Positions 15,798 to 23,653 are shown, counted from the first letter of the stretch. The stretch: 54,624 nt of DNA from an uncultured Lachnospiraceae bacterium (GCA_947625015.1 CANQMR010000023.1:1-54624); one strand, 5' to 3'. Program-made: numbers and translations. Notes: generated by a model not told the origin, from the letters alone.

Positions 15798-16718
15798 ATG
15801 AAACTGGAGGTTAAGAATATTACGAAGTCTTTCGGAGACAAGGAAGTGTTAAAGGGAATTTCCTTTTCGGCGGAGGGTGGAAAGGCGCTGGGGCTTTTAG
15901 GGCGGAACGGCGCCGGGAAGACCACCACGATACGGATTTTGATGGATGTGTTTCATGGGGACGGCGGCGAAATCCTGTTAGACGGGAAGCCGTTTGAGCC
16001 GAGAAAGGTGCAGATTGGGTATCTGCCGGAGGAGAGAGGGCTGTACCCCAAGCGGGAGATTTTAGAGCAGATGGTCTATCTGGCCAGACTGCGGGGGCTT
16101 AGCAAGAGCCAGGCGGAGAAGAATGCCAGAAAGTGGCTTGACCGGTTACAGGTGGACGCTGACGGGAAGAAGCTGTTGGAAACTTTATCTAAAGGGAACC
16201 AACAGAAGGTGCAGTTGGCCTCCACTTTAGTGTGCAATCCGGACATGGTGATTTTGGATGAGCCCTTCAGCGGATTAGACCCGGTCAATTCCCAGATTTT
16301 GCAGGAGGTGGTAAAGGAGTTGATTGCCGAGGGGAAGATTGTGCTCTTTTCCAGCCACCAGATGAGCTATGTGGAGGAATTTTGCCAGGAGATAGTGATT
16401 ATCAATCATGGCGAGATTGTCTTACAGGGAAATTTAGAGGCGGTTAAGCGGGAATTTGGAGAGAATCAGTTAGTTGTAGGCGGGGTTGGTCTTTCCGGCG
16501 AAGATATGGAAAGACTGATTAAGGAGCAATTTGCAGAAATGGTGGAGATTACCGGAAGGGATAGGGAAGACGTCATTGTAAGGCTGCTGCCGGGGATAAC
16601 CAGAACGGAGCTGTTTCGCCGGCTGGGAAATGTGCAGGGCTTGGAAGTGGAACATTTTGAGACTTATAAACCGTCCTTAAATGATATTTTTGTGGCAAAG
16701 GTAGGTGAAGAGAGATGA
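15798..16718 (+). CDS. ABC transporter ATP-binding protein (NatA-like)
   Basis: A 306-residue ATPase that should drive the permease encoded next. Walker A GRNGAGKTTT (Lys41), signature LSKGNQQK, Walker B MVILDEPFSGLDP and switch His in FSSHQMSYVEE. The last 80 residues form the C-terminal extension typical of NatA/YhaQ exporters. NatAB-type systems export sodium or other toxic compounds; the substrate here is not evident. AGGAGG lies 9 bases before the ATG. The last four bases overlap the permease start (ATGA), so the two are translationally coupled. Confidence 0.9.
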   Translation: MKLEVKNITKSFGDKEVLKGISFSAEGGKALGLLGRNGAGKTTTIRILMDVFHGDGGEILLDGKPFEPRKVQIGYLPEERGLYPKREILEQMVYLARLRGLSKSQAEKNARKWLDRLQVDADGKKLLETLSKGNQQKVQLASTLVCNPDMVILDEPFSGLDPVNSQILQEVVKELIAEGKIVLFSSHQMSYVEEFCQEIVIINHGEIVLQGNLEAVKREFGENQLVVGGVGLSGEDMERLIKEQFAEMVEITGRDREDVIVRLLPGITRTELFRRLGNVQGLEVEHFETYKPSLNDIFVAKVGEER

Positions 16719-18052
16719 AGCGGTTATGGACTGTAATGGAATTTGAACTGTTAAGTTATATGAAAAATAAGGGTTTTGTGATTACTTCTGTGCTGATTAT
16801 GCTGTTAGCCGGAGGACTCACCTTTCTTCCCCGGGTAATCGATATGTCGGATATTCTGGGAATCGAGGCGGAAAGCATGGAGACAGAAGAAGTGGAGACG
16901 AAAAAGGCAGAAGGCGCCGGGACAGATAGAGCGGAGACGGAAAATGCTGCGGAAGGCGTGAAGACAGAAGACGCCGGGGACGGGGAAGATGTCTCGTCCG
17001 ATATGCTACGGTTGGGGTTAGTTGATGAGAAGGGATATCTGCCGGACAAACAGGAGTTGGAAAAGTTTTTTGAAGATGCGGAATTTGTTTATCTGGACAG
17101 TGAAAAGGAATTAAAGGAGGCTGTGGAACAGGACAAGGCGGACGCAGGATTTTTAGTAGTGGATGACATAAGCTACCGGTATTATGTGATGAACAAGGAA
17201 ATGTCGGATGATAACCAGATGCGGTTTGAACAACTGCTTTCTGAAGTACACAAACAGCGGTATTGCGAAGCAAACGGGATAGATTATGAAAGCTTCGTGG
17301 CACAATATGAGGCGCCGGTGCAGTGTGAGGAGACGGTGCTTGGCAAGGATGCGTCCAACAATTTCTGGTACTGCTATGTTCTTGTGATTGGAATCTTTAT
17401 GCTGATTGTCTTATATGGCGTTACGATTGCCACCTCCATAACCACAGAGAAAAGCAACCGGTCCATGGAGGTGTTGATTACCAGTATCAATGCCGAATAT
17501 CTGCTCTTTGGCAAGGTGTTCGCCGGAGTAGTGGCGGTAATCGTACAGGTTTCCCTGATTTTAGGGGCGGCTTTGGCCGGTTATGCAGTCAACCGTTCTT
17601 ACTGGGGAGGCGTTCTGGATCCTCTTCTGGACATACCGGGAGAAGTGTTAGCCGCCTTTGCCGTATTTGGCGTTGGAGGTTTTGTGTTCTATGCGTTTTT
17701 ATATGGGGCGATGGGGGCTTTGGTTTCCAAGACCGAGGATATGAGTAAGGTTACCGGGCCGCTGCAGATGGTCATTATGCTGGTCTATGTGGGTTCCCTG
17801 CTGCAATTGGAAAATCCGGATGGCGTTATGATGAAAATTTTTTCCTATCTTCCTGTCTCCTCTTATTCCGCCATGTTCGTCCGGATTGGCATGGGAAAGG
17901 TGGAAATGTGGGAGGTCCTTTTATCAGGGGGGATTTTATTGGTATCCATTTTCGCTGCGGGCTGGCTGGCGGCGAAGATTTACCGGATGGGAACCCTTCG
18001 GTACGGAAATCCTGTCAAGCTGAGCAGGGCGCTGAAGGAATTAAAAATGTGA
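16715..18052 (+). CDS. ABC transporter permease (NatB-like) with acidic low-complexity insert
   Basis: A 445-residue ABC-2 family permease and partner of the preceding ATPase. One N-terminal membrane helix (about 20-38), a large extracytoplasmic loop (about 40-225), then five or six helices (from about residue 225 on, with ITTEKSNRSMEVLITS in between, a hallmark of this family). Right after the first helix there is a repetitive Glu/Thr/Ala-rich stretch (about residues 48-92, repeats such as METEEVETKK and RAETENAAEG) not usual in the family. It may be a surface-exposed spacer or slippage-expanded sequence. Full length otherwise. Confidence 0.87.
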   Translation: MKRLWTVMEFELLSYMKNKGFVITSVLIMLLAGGLTFLPRVIDMSDILGIEAESMETEEVETKKAEGAGTDRAETENAAEGVKTEDAGDGEDVSSDMLRLGLVDEKGYLPDKQELEKFFEDAEFVYLDSEKELKEAVEQDKADAGFLVVDDISYRYYVMNKEMSDDNQMRFEQLLSEVHKQRYCEANGIDYESFVAQYEAPVQCEETVLGKDASNNFWYCYVLVIGIFMLIVLYGVTIATSITTEKSNRSMEVLITSINAEYLLFGKVFAGVVAVIVQVSLILGAALAGYAVNRSYWGGVLDPLLDIPGEVLAAFAVFGVGGFVFYAFLYGAMGALVSKTEDMSKVTGPLQMVIMLVYVGSLLQLENPDGVMMKIFSYLPVSSYSAMFVRIGMGKVEMWEVLLSGGILLVSIFAAGWLAAKIYRMGTLRYGNPVKLSRALKELKM

Positions 18053-18118
18053 AACGATACGGGAAAACAAAATTAGTTGACATAATATAGGATGATCAAG
18101 AGAGAGGAGAAAAGCGTC

Positions 18119-18784
18119 ATGAAAAATAAGAATATAATGACAAGGTTGACAATCGGGTGCTGCGTAGGCGCCCTGGCCGGTATTTTGACTCAGGAGAAAA
18201 ATATACAGCAGGTGGCAGGAGATAAAGAAAAATTGGTTTTGCTGTTGTCTACGGTTGCGGGGGTAATATGCGGAATCTGCCTGGCGGCGGTGGCTGTGCT
18301 GATTATAAAAAAGCTGGGAGGAAAAATGGACGGCTTGTACAGGGAAGACGGCTATGACGAACGGCAGTTGGCGGTAAGAGGTCTGGCCTATAAGGCGGCG
18401 TACGGCACGCTGATGTGGTATGTGGGCATCATTTCGCTCTTATCGGAAATACTGGACATATCCTGGTTTATGTCTTTTTCCGGAATGTGGCTGGGCATCT
18501 GCCTTTCCATTCTGGTCTTTACCGTATTGTGTATTGTCAAAGACGCCTATATGTCTTTTTACAGCAACGCCAAAGGTATCTTAATGATTAGTTCCTTTGT
18601 CGGTCTTATTAATCTGGGAATAGGAATCGGCGTAATTTTGAACCGGAATCCCCTTTTGGTCGACGGAAAACTTTCCAGCCTGTATATCAATTTGATTGTG
18701 GGAATACTTTTTTGCATTACGACGATTACATTTTTAGGGAAAATCATTTATAATAGGAAACACAGGGAAGAAGACGAGGAGTAG
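18119..18784 (+). CDS. Multi-pass membrane protein paired with an XRE regulator
   Basis: A 221-residue protein with about five or six hydrophobic segments and little else; no family motif recognised. The middle carries the charged YREDGYDERQLAVRGLAYK, seen in small membrane proteins of Firmicutes that sit next to a short YozG-like regulator. The ATG at 18119 is used (AGAGAGGAG upstream); an in-frame ATG at 18092 has almost no ribosome site. Three bases separate its stop from the regulator's start, so they form a pair, possibly an immunity or stress module controlled by the regulator. It follows the ABC exporter by 66 bases. Confidence 0.7.
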   Translation: MKNKNIMTRLTIGCCVGALAGILTQEKNIQQVAGDKEKLVLLLSTVAGVICGICLAAVAVLIIKKLGGKMDGLYREDGYDERQLAVRGLAYKAAYGTLMWYVGIISLLSEILDISWFMSFSGMWLGICLSILVFTVLCIVKDAYMSFYSNAKGILMISSFVGLINLGIGIGVILNRNPLLVDGKLSSLYINLIVGILFCITTITFLGKIIYNRKHREEDEE

Positions 18785-18787
18785 CCT

Positions 18788-18988
18788 ATGAAGAATCTGA
18801 AAATGAAATCTGCCCGCGCTGCGCTGGATATGTCCCAGCAGGATTTAGCCGATGCAGTACAGGTTTCCAGACAGACCATTAATGCGATTGAAAAGGGGGA
18901 TTACAATCCCACCATTAACCTGTGCCGCTCCATCTGCCGGGTGTTGGGAAAGACGCTTGACGACCTGTTCTGGGAGGAGGAGAAATAG
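18788..18988 (+). CDS. Small XRE-family transcriptional regulator (YozG-like)
   Basis: A 66-residue protein that is almost only a Cro/CI-type helix-turn-helix: KSARAALDMSQQDLADAV then VSRQTINAIEKGDYNPTI (recognition helix about residues 26-34) and an acidic end DDLFWEEEK. The length is normal for YozG-type regulators, which usually control the adjacent membrane-protein gene. The ATG follows a weak GGAGTAG overlapping the upstream stop, suggesting translational coupling. Confidence 0.88.
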   Translation: MKNLKMKSARAALDMSQQDLADAVQVSRQTINAIEKGDYNPTINLCRSICRVLGKTLDDLFWEEEK

Positions 18989-19003
18989 ACGGGAATCCGA
19001 ATC

Positions 19004-19384
19004 TTATTTCCGCGTAAACTGCATATGTTCCTTTAACAGTTCTCTATATAGCTGCTCGGCGCTCCAGAAAATGTTATGGGCAGTGACAACAGCCTTCAGG
19101 CCGATTGGCGGCAGGGAGGCTTTTTTATATGCTGCCAAAAAGGCGTCCACCTTATCCGAATCCATACCGGAAAACACCATCATTTCCGAAGGGAAATCCG
19201 GTCCGGAATAGGCAGCGTTTTCTCTGGCAAAGCCGATAATGCCTGCTAAGTAACCTAATTTCTGGCTGTAGTCGGCAGGGGCGGGCTTTATGAGGGTTAC
19301 ATCAAGGTCCGCGCAGATTTGGCGGATGCTATTCTCTTTTGCAGATGATACATGAAATAAAAGTACGGTTGCTGCGGACTGCAT
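19004..19384 (-). CDS. DUF3783 family protein
   Basis: A 126-residue cytoplasmic protein ending in the DUF3783 domain (about residues 65-120: MVFSGMDSDKVDAFLAAYKKA then PIGLKAVVTAHNIFW). Function unknown; the family is widespread in Clostridia as a lone gene. AAAAGGAG lies 7 bases before the ATG. It converges with the XRE gene with only 15 bases between them and no clear terminator. Confidence 0.75.
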   Translation of the reverse strand: MQSAATVLLFHVSSAKENSIRQICADLDVTLIKPAPADYSQKLGYLAGIIGFARENAAYSGPDFPSEMMVFSGMDSDKVDAFLAAYKKASLPPIGLKAVVTAHNIFWSAEQLYRELLKEHMQFTRK

Positions 19385-19462
19385 GGGGTTACTCCTTTTG
19401 GTATAATATATTTCTGAAAACGGTTTCCTATTAATATTTCTGGTTGTTGAAAAATTGATTTT

Positions 19463-19490
19463 ATTATAGCATCATATAAGAAAAAAGCAA
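19463..19490 (-). promoter_or_regulatory. Promoter for the DUF3783 gene
   Basis: On the minus strand TTGCTT (complement of 19485-19490), 16-base spacer, TATAAT (complement of 19463-19468). Confidence 0.5.
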
Positions 19491-19608
19491 AATATAACTT
19501 TTGTGTCACAAATCGAGGAATTCCCGGGGGTGGAATTGTTGGTGATTGTATGTATATATGGAGAGACGATTGAATTATATGAATATGAAACTTGACAGAA
19601 AATCATTA

Positions 19609-19657
19609 GTTTTTGAAGAAAGGGTTATGTTTTTGGAAGAAAAGGTTATATTTTTTG
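19609..19657. repeat. Imperfect 20-21 bp tandem repeat upstream of the GNAT gene
   Basis: GTTTTTGAAGAAAGGGTTAT (19609-19628) is followed at once by GTTTTTGGAAGAAAAGGTTA and a partial third unit (ATTTTTTGG from 19650). It lies directly upstream of the -35 box, so it may bind a regulator. The rest of 19385-19728 holds only the two promoters. Confidence 0.6.
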
Positions 19658-19658
19658 G

Positions 19659-19687
19659 TTGACGAAAAAGAGTACGAATGATAGAAT
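19659..19687 (+). promoter_or_regulatory. Promoter for the GNAT / unknown / SecB-like unit
   Basis: TTGACG (19659-19664), 17-base spacer, TAGAAT (19682-19687), immediately after the tandem repeat. Confidence 0.6.
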
Positions 19688-19728
19688 TATTATACTTTTC
19701 ATAAGATTTTGTATAAAGGGAAGGATAA

Positions 19729-20271
19729 ATGGAAACATTACAGTTTAGAAGGGTGACTAGGAATGTTGAAAATGTACATTTTGAATGTGGAAAAGAATCT
19801 ATTGATGAATATGTGAAAAATTCATATTTTCCAACAATAATACAACATGCGTATGCATATAGTATTATGAAGGATGATATAATTCTTGGTTATTATCAGA
19901 TTTTATTTAGAGAAATTGAATTGACAGACTTTCCGGAAGATATTTCTGAGTATGAAGCTGGAATAAGAGATGGAAAAATATCGTCATTGCATATTAGGTT
20001 TATTGCCATAGATAGATTGTATCAGAGACATAAAATAGGAACAGCTACTTTAAAAACGATCATCAAGGATGTTAAAGAATTGGCAAATCAGTGGCCAGTT
20101 CGGGTGATTACGATAGATGCTGCGACTGAACTTCATAAGTGGTACGAAGAAATGGGGTTTATTGATATGGAAAAAAATACTCCGGGTCAGGATGGAGTGA
20201 CGGTAGCCATGTATTTAGATTGTCACAAATTTGCAAGTGAGTTAAATAATTATGTTGGAAGTATGGTGTAA
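19729..20271 (+). CDS. GNAT-fold acetyltransferase, possible toxin
   Basis: A 180-residue GNAT-family protein. Residues 87-112 form the acetyl-CoA strand-loop-helix (LHIRFIAIDRLYQRHKIGTA), with a somewhat degenerate pyrophosphate loop. Residues 136-144 (HKWYEEMGF) supply the usual C-terminal tyrosine, Tyr139. The opening CGKESIDEYVKN resembles the start of TacT/AtaT-type toxins, which acetylate aminoacyl-tRNA. It is the first gene of an AT-rich three-gene unit followed by an unknown small protein and a SecB-like chaperone. Reading it as a toxin is inference; an ordinary N-acetyltransferase remains possible. Base composition differs from the flanking DUF3783 and condensin genes, suggesting transfer. 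Confidence 0.78.
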   Translation: METLQFRRVTRNVENVHFECGKESIDEYVKNSYFPTIIQHAYAYSIMKDDIILGYYQILFREIELTDFPEDISEYEAGIRDGKISSLHIRFIAIDRLYQRHKIGTATLKTIIKDVKELANQWPVRVITIDAATELHKWYEEMGFIDMEKNTPGQDGVTVAMYLDCHKFASELNNYVGSMV

Positions 20272-20298
20272 AAATTTAGTATAAAAGGGGTGTTTTAT

Positions 20299-20664
20299 AT
20301 GAGTAATAATCTAGTTGGAACAATCAGATTGTCTGGTGAGGAATCAATAAATTTGGTAAATGCATTGTTTAGACCGTCACAAGAGATGATAGAAAACAGA
20401 AACAGGATTCTGGACAATATTGACTCAACAATTGTAATAAGAAGAAACAGAGACGGATTTGAAGCAGATATTGATGATTTGGATTTGTCTTTTTTAGAGA
20501 ACAATGATTCCAGGAAGATTAGTATGATGACCACTGTAAAGCTGAATACATCAAAGAATTTTTATTTAGAGGAAGATATTATAGATAGCACAACAGTTGT
20601 CGTTAGAGATAAGGAAATGTATATTGAAATATTTAATGATTTATGTATGAATAGTGCTGCATAG
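20299..20664 (+). CDS. Unknown small protein between GNAT and SecB-like genes (candidate antitoxin)
   Basis: A 121-residue acidic protein that I do not recognise. It begins SNNLVGTIRLSGEESINLVN and contains a repeated Asp/Leu stretch (DIDDLDLSFLENND). No helix-turn-helix or ribbon-helix-helix is obvious, no signal peptide, no membrane segment. Its place between a GNAT gene and a SecB-like gene, with 9 bases to the latter, makes it the natural candidate for the antitoxin or client of the chaperone. The ATG at 20299 follows AAGGGG by 8 bases; a GTG at 20290 is an alternative. Confidence 0.6.
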   Translation: MSNNLVGTIRLSGEESINLVNALFRPSQEMIENRNRILDNIDSTIVIRRNRDGFEADIDDLDLSFLENNDSRKISMMTTVKLNTSKNFYLEEDIIDSTTVVVRDKEMYIEIFNDLCMNSAA

Positions 20665-20673
20665 GAGAATAAT

Positions 20674-21072
20674 ATGAAAACGAGTGCCTTTCAATTTAAA
20701 AATCCTGTTTTGATGGAATTAGAATTTGGAATTAATAAAGAGTTTTTAAACCAGTCTGATAATGAGCAACAGATTAGTGTTAATATGGAAGTTCAAGTAC
20801 ATAGGAAGAAAGAAGAAACAGAAGCAGAAGTATCTCTAAAATTTAGATTAGGCGATAAGGATGAATTAAATCCATTTTATATAATTGCTACAGAAAAGGC
20901 GGACTTTAAATGGAAAGATGGATTGAAAGAAGATGCAGTTAAACAGTTGCTTAATCAAAATGCCCCATCATTATTGTTATCCTATTTGAGACCTATTATT
21001 GTCCAGATTACTGCCGCATCGCCATATAATGCATTTAGTATTCCATTTGTAAATTTCACTAGTGAGGAATAA
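20674..21072 (+). CDS. SecB-like chaperone
   Basis: A 132-residue protein with the SecB fold pattern: beta strands ISVNMEVQVHRKKEE and EAEVSLKFRLG, then the C-terminal helix and loop NAPSLLLSYLRPIIVQIT followed by PYNAFSIPFVNF, which matches the NILFPYARE...LAPVNF region of SecB. True SecB is rare in Firmicutes; solitary SecB-like proteins in such hosts are usually part of toxin-antitoxin-chaperone systems such as Rv1957 and CmdC. Its position as third gene after a GNAT protein and a small unknown protein fits that. AGGAG lies 8 bases before the ATG. A terminator follows at 21112. Confidence 0.75.
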   Translation: MKTSAFQFKNPVLMELEFGINKEFLNQSDNEQQISVNMEVQVHRKKEETEAEVSLKFRLGDKDELNPFYIIATEKADFKWKDGLKEDAVKQLLNQNAPSLLLSYLRPIIVQITAASPYNAFSIPFVNFTSEE

Positions 21073-21111
21073 GTAGTATACGATAAAGGGTCTGTCAGGA
21101 AATAGGTAGTT

Positions 21112-21164
21112 TTTAGTAGCGAAGACTGCGGCATACACAAGTCACAGTCTCCGCTAAATTTTTA
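21112..21164 (+). terminator. Intrinsic terminator after the SecB-like gene
   Basis: TTTAGTAGCGAAGACTG (21112-21128) pairs with CAGTCTCCGCTAAA (21145-21158), with a 3-base bulge and one mismatch, then a T run. It closes the GNAT unit and separates it from the condensin genes. Confidence 0.75.
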
Positions 21165-21260
21165 TAAATATAGAATTGAACAAGAAAATGAAAATATTAC
21201 GGATAAGCTGGATATTGAAATTGGAAAGCATCAAGAATGATTTAACAGGGGAAGATTGTC

Positions 21261-22814
21261 ATGGCAGAGAAGTACATTATGATTCACGACATTATGAGTG
21301 AGCATAAGGACCGCATGTTAAACTTAAAAAAATATTATCCGTTTTTTGCGCTGTGTGAAACCACCTTTTCCCAGTACAAGGAAGGAAAATATATGGATTT
21401 GGATATGGGTTACATCACCATGGCAACCCTGCGTTTTTTTATCAATGAGAATAATTTTCATGAGAGTGAGATTACCTATGAGCAGTACGAGGAGTTCCTT
21501 AGGGAGTTGCTGCGCCGGGAGTTTTGCCTGCAAGAGGAACCGGAGGAGGAAAAAGAACTCATCGGCTATATTTTTGACAAGATAAAAAATGAGGGCAGGG
21601 CGTTTACCTTTTCCTATTTTGACCCGGAGGAGAAGAAGAAAAAGACGGCGAGGGTAAAACTTTTGGACAGCCGCATTGTGGACGGGGTGGTGCTTTATCA
21701 TGTAACGGCGGACGGCATAGAGTTTTATTTAGACACCAAGGAGATGAAGGAGGAGAGCAGCATTTCCGTACAGCAGCTTCTGCTGGAAAAAATGATACAG
21801 GCGGAGAATTTTGCCGGCGGCATTGAGGTGGTGCAGCGTATCAACAACGAGGTGAGCAAGCTGGTTCTGAAGAAGAAGGAAGTATTGGAGCTGTTAAGCT
21901 ATGATGTGTTCTCCGGCGCTAAGGCCAGCGAGGAATATATGGGGACGGTGGCCAAGTGGTTTGATGAGGAGTCCAGACTGTTTGAGAAAAACCGGGCGCT
22001 GATTGATAAGGCGTTCGCAAGGGCAAACGCCGGCCGGAAGGATATGCCGGATTCCGGCGCCGTTTCTCCACTGCTGTCGGAGATACACCGTCTGGATACG
22101 GAGCTTAAAAAGACCATTATCCGCCATGGGGAATTGATACGGGAGACTATTGAACTGCAAAATGTGGCAGATGAGATGATTGCCGGGGCAAAACTTAGAA
22201 AACTCCGGCCGGTCTTTGATTTTCGGGATGTTTTGGCAAAGGCTATGGAGATTAACCGGGCAGATGCGCTGGGTATGTTGGCAACGCCTCTTTTTATGCC
22301 GAAGCTTACGAAGACATTTGGCGTGGAGGGCATTGACCGGATGTTAGAAGGCCGCAGGGATTTGGCGGACTACGGGGAAAAGGTGGAGAAAAAACAGGTA
22401 GACGCGGAGCATGTCTTTGAGGACGAACTAGAGGAGCGGCGGATTGGAGAAAATTACAGCAAACTTTTTGCCGAACTGCTAGAGCAGCTCTGGAAACATG
22501 GACAGACTACCCTTTCCGAACTGATGGCAATCTACGAGCTGAAATTCGGAAAAGAAATCTACAAAAACGGCGATGTATATTCCTTTTTAGTGCATTTGGC
22601 CCAAAAGGACAGCTACAGTTTAAAGGCCATGCAGGAAAAGCAGGACACCTTTTTAGAGGGACTGGTTATGTCCGGTCTCACCGTAGATAAGAAAGATCAG
22701 TACGGCAGTATGGCGTTTACAATCGCTTACAATATGGACGAGACGCTCAATTTCGGCGGCGCAGAGGAAGCGTTTATTATCACAGATATGCATTTTACGA
22801 TGCAATCGTCCTGA
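21261..22814 (+). CDS. Wadjet/MukF-like kleisin subunit (JetA-like)
   Basis: A 517-residue soluble protein, first gene of a set that continues with the small subunit (23654) and the giant SMC-like ATPase (24384). The N-terminal part (ALCETTFSQYKEGKYMDLDMG and YEQYEEFLRELLRREF) looks like a winged-helix region. The middle is helical and charged (about residues 190-310) and the C-terminal part again looks winged-helix, which suits a MukF/MksF/JetA kleisin. I recognise it mostly by context; no catalytic motif is present or expected. GGGGAAG precedes the ATG. An antitoxin/toxin pair interrupts the operon just downstream. Confidence 0.65.
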   Translation: MAEKYIMIHDIMSEHKDRMLNLKKYYPFFALCETTFSQYKEGKYMDLDMGYITMATLRFFINENNFHESEITYEQYEEFLRELLRREFCLQEEPEEEKELIGYIFDKIKNEGRAFTFSYFDPEEKKKKTARVKLLDSRIVDGVVLYHVTADGIEFYLDTKEMKEESSISVQQLLLEKMIQAENFAGGIEVVQRINNEVSKLVLKKKEVLELLSYDVFSGAKASEEYMGTVAKWFDEESRLFEKNRALIDKAFARANAGRKDMPDSGAVSPLLSEIHRLDTELKKTIIRHGELIRETIELQNVADEMIAGAKLRKLRPVFDFRDVLAKAMEINRADALGMLATPLFMPKLTKTFGVEGIDRMLEGRRDLADYGEKVEKKQVDAEHVFEDELEERRIGENYSKLFAELLEQLWKHGQTTLSELMAIYELKFGKEIYKNGDVYSFLVHLAQKDSYSLKAMQEKQDTFLEGLVMSGLTVDKKDQYGSMAFTIAYNMDETLNFGGAEEAFIITDMHFTMQSS

Positions 22815-22841
22815 GACGGATTTTTGGCTGTTGCAGACGGC

Positions 22842-22870
22842 TTGAAAGATGAGACAAAATAATATATAAT
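22842..22870 (+). promoter_or_regulatory. Promoter of the inserted antitoxin-toxin pair
   Basis: TTGAAA (22842-22847), exact 17-base spacer, TATAAT (22865-22870). It begins 28 bases after the kleisin-like gene ends, so the pair has its own promoter. Confidence 0.75.
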
Positions 22871-22916
22871 TGGTGCATTGATTGAGAGAAACATTGACAG
22901 AATGGAGGTGTATTCT

Positions 22917-23141
22917 ATGACGGCAATTCGAAAAGAGGCTATGGAAATGTTGGAAAGAATACCGGAAGATAAATTAGGCTATGTGATTCAAATTATGCAG
23001 GGAGTGAATGGGCTTCTGGAGGAAAAGGAGCGAAAGGTGAAAAAATCAATTGACCTTGAGCAGTTTGTTATGCCTGCAACAGAGCGTGGAAAGGACGCAG
23101 ATGCTTATATAAGGGAGTTGAGGAATAATGACAGAATATAG
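22917..23141 (+). CDS. Antitoxin of a PIN-domain toxin
   Basis: A 74-residue protein beginning TAIRKEAMEMLERIPEDKLGYV, a helical start seen in antitoxins paired with PIN toxins, and ending in a charged tail (ERGKDADAYIRELRNN) of the kind that wraps round the toxin. The family is not identified more closely. GGAGGTG lies 6-7 bases before the ATG at 22917; an earlier in-frame start at 22878 has none. The last 14 bases overlap the toxin gene, as is usual for such pairs. Confidence 0.72.
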   Translation: MTAIRKEAMEMLERIPEDKLGYVIQIMQGVNGLLEEKERKVKKSIDLEQFVMPATERGKDADAYIRELRNNDRI

Positions 23142-23559
23142 GAGAGTGTTTCTTGATACAGCGCCGATTATTTATTATCTTGAGAACAATGCGCAATATA
23201 AAGATTTAATTAAGGATTTTTTTGCTAAATGTTTGAAGAACAATGTTCAACTAGTAACATCTGCAATAACTATAGAAGAGTATCTTGTTTTTCCATATGG
23301 AAGTGGTAACATGGAACTTGTTCACAACTTTAAAAAATTTTTGGAATATACGGATATTGAGGTTGTGGATATTAATGCAGAAATTGCAGAGCAAGGCGCA
23401 AAAATAAGAGGCGGGTATGAGTATTTCAAGGCTATGGATACCTTGCAGATTGCCGCTGCTGTTATGAGCGGATGTGATATGTTCTTTACGAATGATAAAC
23501 AATTAAAACAGGAGAAGGGGATTCCCTGTATAACTATTGATGATTTAAATCAGAAGTAA
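23128..23559 (+). CDS. PIN-domain ribonuclease toxin (VapC-like)
   Basis: A 143-residue PIN-domain protein. The acidic metal site is complete: Asp10 (FLDTAPIIYYLE), Glu50 or Glu51 (SAITIEEYL), Asp104 (KAMDTLQIAAA) and Asp123 (FFTNDKQL). PIN toxins cut RNA, often tRNA or rRNA, until bound by the cognate antitoxin encoded just before. It overlaps the antitoxin gene by 14 bases and lies between the kleisin-like and MukE-like genes. It is AT-richer than those, which supports insertion of a mobile toxin-antitoxin cassette. Confidence 0.88.
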   Translation: MTEYRRVFLDTAPIIYYLENNAQYKDLIKDFFAKCLKNNVQLVTSAITIEEYLVFPYGSGNMELVHNFKKFLEYTDIEVVDINAEIAEQGAKIRGGYEYFKAMDTLQIAAAVMSGCDMFFTNDKQLKQEKGIPCITIDDLNQK

Positions 23560-23564
23560 CAGTG

Positions 23565-23623
23565 AATGAAATGAATCACTTTCATTAGACATGGGTTGTC
23601 TGACAAAAGGGGTTCATTTCATT
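23565..23623. promoter_or_regulatory. Nested inverted repeat after the PIN toxin gene
   Basis: AATGAAATGAA (23565-23575) is the inverse of TTCATTTCATT (23613-23623), and within the loop AGACA and TGTCT form a second small hairpin. It starts 6 bases after the toxin stop and may end the toxin transcript or mark the cassette boundary; no T run is present. Confidence 0.5.
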
Positions 23624-23653
23624 TATCATATAGATGCATATGAGGGCCTTTTT

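Noticed and set aside
15040-15928. Several 60-170 codon open frames on both strands across the palindrome at 15187
   Set aside because: They follow the palindrome, lack ribosome sites and overlap each other. The similar frame in the copy at 41168 (both containing AAFLTERKRG) reflects conserved DNA blocks, not a protein.
13588-18090. TTGACATAATAT present at 13588 and 18078 as a shared operator
   Set aside because: Two occurrences of a -35-like AT-rich string with unlike surroundings; not enough to claim a site.
20674-21072. Housekeeping export chaperone SecB
   Set aside because: Firmicutes generally lack SecB, and the gene sits in a small AT-rich unit with a GNAT gene, so a system-specific chaperone is preferred.
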